Part shown: positions 5,982 to 6,793 of the stretch, piece by piece | How positions within the stretch are numbered: the stretch's first letter is position 1 | How the letters are laid out: each line of letters starts with the position of its first letter | From: Candidatus Bathyarchaeota archaeon B63 | GTDB lineage: Archaea; Thermoproteota; Bathyarchaeia; Bathyarchaeales; DTEX01 | Assembly: GCA_001593845.1 (NCBI GenBank) | Contig: LUCF01000080.1 | Coordinates: 1-6,793 of the forward strand | DNA length: 6,793 nt | Reading direction: 5' to 3' | The notes under the pieces: generated by a model | What the model was told of the DNA's origin: nothing | Databases searched by the model: none | The model's input: the letters and a program-made list of their open reading frames with translations, nothing else | Made by a program: the position numbers and the translations under genes

Positions 5982-5988
5982 TTTAAAT
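5982..5988 (+). promoter_or_regulatory. TATA-like box upstream of the 202-residue protein gene
   Basis: TTTAAAT lies in the 76-base gap after the kinase gene, preceded by the purine-rich AAAGGGACAA that could act as a BRE. A start about 25 bases downstream, near 6010, would leave a leader of about 19 bases containing GTGAG before the ATG at 6029. This suggests a transcription unit separate from ftr-pfkB. Confidence 0.45.
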
Positions 5989-6028
5989 CTTATGTCATGT
6001 ATCTATCTACAGACAGTGAGTGTCATAG

Positions 6029-6637
6029 ATGGCATTCCTAACCCTTAGAAGACGGATAATCTCGATGCTCGCGGAGGAGCTTAAGGGGTACATCCCCCAG
6101 CTTGAGCCCTACTCCGCGGATTACCAGATGGTCGTTTACGCCTCCAAGGACCTCGAAGAATGGATGAGATGCAGATGGTCCATGGACAGCAGCTCATTCT
6201 ACAGGACCCTTGAGAGGGTTATATACGACGGGAGCAACGAGTTCCGCATCTTTCTGAAGTCCTGGATCGGCGTATGGCTGGAGAAGTGGAAGGAACGCGT
6301 GAGGCTTCTCCATACGAAGCCGAGGCTGCCCCCAACAGTCGCGGAGAAGATCAGGGAAGCGAAGAAGATCTACAGGAGATCCGAGTTCAAGAATGAACTT
6401 AAGTGGCTCTTGACGAGGAAGCTGATAAGGCAGGGGGAGATATGCATGCCGAGCTTCATCGCCGAGAACCTAATAATAGAGGAGATAACTAGGCGCCTAA
6501 GGGGAGGGCGATGGGGCCGCGGCGCCTCCAGGATCGACCCCATGGACATCTACAATTCGCTCTCCAGGAGGATATCCGGGCTCCCAAAGGAGAAGGGGCC
6601 GCTCGTCTACCTGAGAATCAAACCCTTCATGTTCTAG
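6029..6637 (+). CDS. Unrecognised Trp-rich, basic, mainly helical protein
   Basis: I do not recognise this 202-residue protein. It has no signal peptide or clear membrane segment and looks mostly helical and basic, which suggests a soluble protein that may bind nucleic acid or a partner. Tryptophans recur at about residues 45, 50, 79, 83, 87, 125 and 157, several in amphipathic helices (EEWMRCRW, SWIGVWLEKWKERV). A Lys/Arg-rich linker (IREAKKIYRRSEFKNELKW) covers about 108-126. A Gly/Arg-rich stretch, RLRGGRWGRGASR, falls near 151-163, and the chain ends in YLRIKPFMF. The two cysteines are separated and form no zinc motif. The ATG at 6029 has a weak GTGAG upstream and a TATA-like box at a suitable distance. 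Codon use matches the neighbours. It lies 76 bases after the kinase and ends 5 bases before the stop of a probable convergent gene. Confidence 0.85.
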   Translation: MAFLTLRRRIISMLAEELKGYIPQLEPYSADYQMVVYASKDLEEWMRCRWSMDSSSFYRTLERVIYDGSNEFRIFLKSWIGVWLEKWKERVRLLHTKPRLPPTVAEKIREAKKIYRRSEFKNELKWLLTRKLIRQGEICMPSFIAENLIIEEITRRLRGGRWGRGASRIDPMDIYNSLSRRISGLPKEKGPLVYLRIKPFMF

Positions 6638-6642
6638 GCCGC

Positions 6643-6793
6643 TTAAGCATCAGCCAAACCGACCGATACAAGATCATCTTTACTTACTGAATACAGCTGA
6701 AGGGATATGAACGCTGCAGTGAAGTCGTCCCTACTGGTGATGAGGATATCGACGGTGTCCAGAGGGAAGTCCTGCGAAGACCAACCAACGAGC
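6643..6793 (-). CDS. Probable 3' end of an unidentified convergent gene, cut by the window edge
   Basis: On the minus strand a frame enters from the right edge and runs about 49 codons without a stop to TAA at 6643-6645. The translation has the hydrophobic spacing of a folded protein (TVDILITSRDDFTAAFISLQ, ending VSVGLADA). It would be convergent with the 202-residue gene, with a 5-base gap between stops. The frame is too short to identify a family, and an open frame of this length could occur by chance, so this is tentative. A competing plus-strand frame from ATG 6707 is 29 codons to the edge and looks less protein-like. Confidence 0.45.
   Translation of the reverse strand, partial: LVGWSSQDFPLDTVDILITSRDDFTAAFISLQLYSVSKDDLVSVGLADA

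Noticed and set aside
6707..6793. Plus-strand frame of 29 codons from ATG 6707 running off the right edge
   Set aside because: No clear promoter or Shine-Dalgarno, and it overlaps a more protein-like minus-strand frame; cannot be ruled out without more sequence.
1..6793. Search by eye for CRISPR repeats, tRNA genes, insertion sequences and direct repeats
   Set aside because: No regularly spaced repeats, no tRNA-like TTC-loop/acceptor pattern and no transposase-like frame were seen; small or degenerate elements could be missed without computation.

Overview
The window reads as a chromosomal segment of a thermoproteotal-type archaeon, most plausibly a Bathyarchaeia-like lineage. This is inferred from gene content, not from a marker gene. 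It encodes Sep-tRNA:Cys-tRNA synthase, found mainly in methanogens and their relatives, and formylmethanofuran:tetrahydromethanopterin formyltransferase, an archaeal C1 enzyme. Intergenic gaps carry archaeal TATA-like boxes about 25 bases before starts or short leaders. Genes overlap by 4 bases, GTG and TTG starts occur, and AGG/AGA arginine codons are heavily used. There is no rRNA, tRNA, CRISPR array, transposase or phage-like gene.

Bases 1-2797 (+ strand) look like one operon: an unrecognised protein whose frame is open at the left edge, SepCysS (4-base GTGA overlap), and quinolinate synthase NadA (30-base gap, strong Shine-Dalgarno). Bases 2883-3902 (- strand) hold a mannonate dehydratase-family gene (uxuA) that converges on nadA. 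A 256-base divergent spacer (3903-4158) carries promoters for both directions and a perfect 9-base inverted repeat bracketing the uxuA TATA box. Bases 4159-5952 (+) hold ftr, split by an apparent frameshift near 4784-4808, overlapped by 4 bases with a PfkB-family kinase. Bases 6029-6637 (+) encode an unrecognised Trp-rich basic protein with its own TATA-like box. At the right edge a minus-strand frame open to the edge probably is the 3' end of a convergent gene.

Functionally, the left operon joins tRNA-dependent cysteine formation with the Fe-S enzyme that makes quinolinate for NAD. The centre combines a sugar-acid dehydratase, a methanopterin C1 enzyme and a sugar or nucleoside kinase. Mannonate dehydratase makes 2-keto-3-deoxygluconate, which PfkB kinases can phosphorylate, so a shared sugar-acid route is conceivable, but the kinase is tied by overlap to ftr and not to uxuA. 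No clearly new multi-gene system is visible. The points most worth a second look are the ftr frameshift, the SepCysS-NadA pairing and SepCysS active-site differences, the uxuA operator-like repeat, and the two unrecognised proteins.
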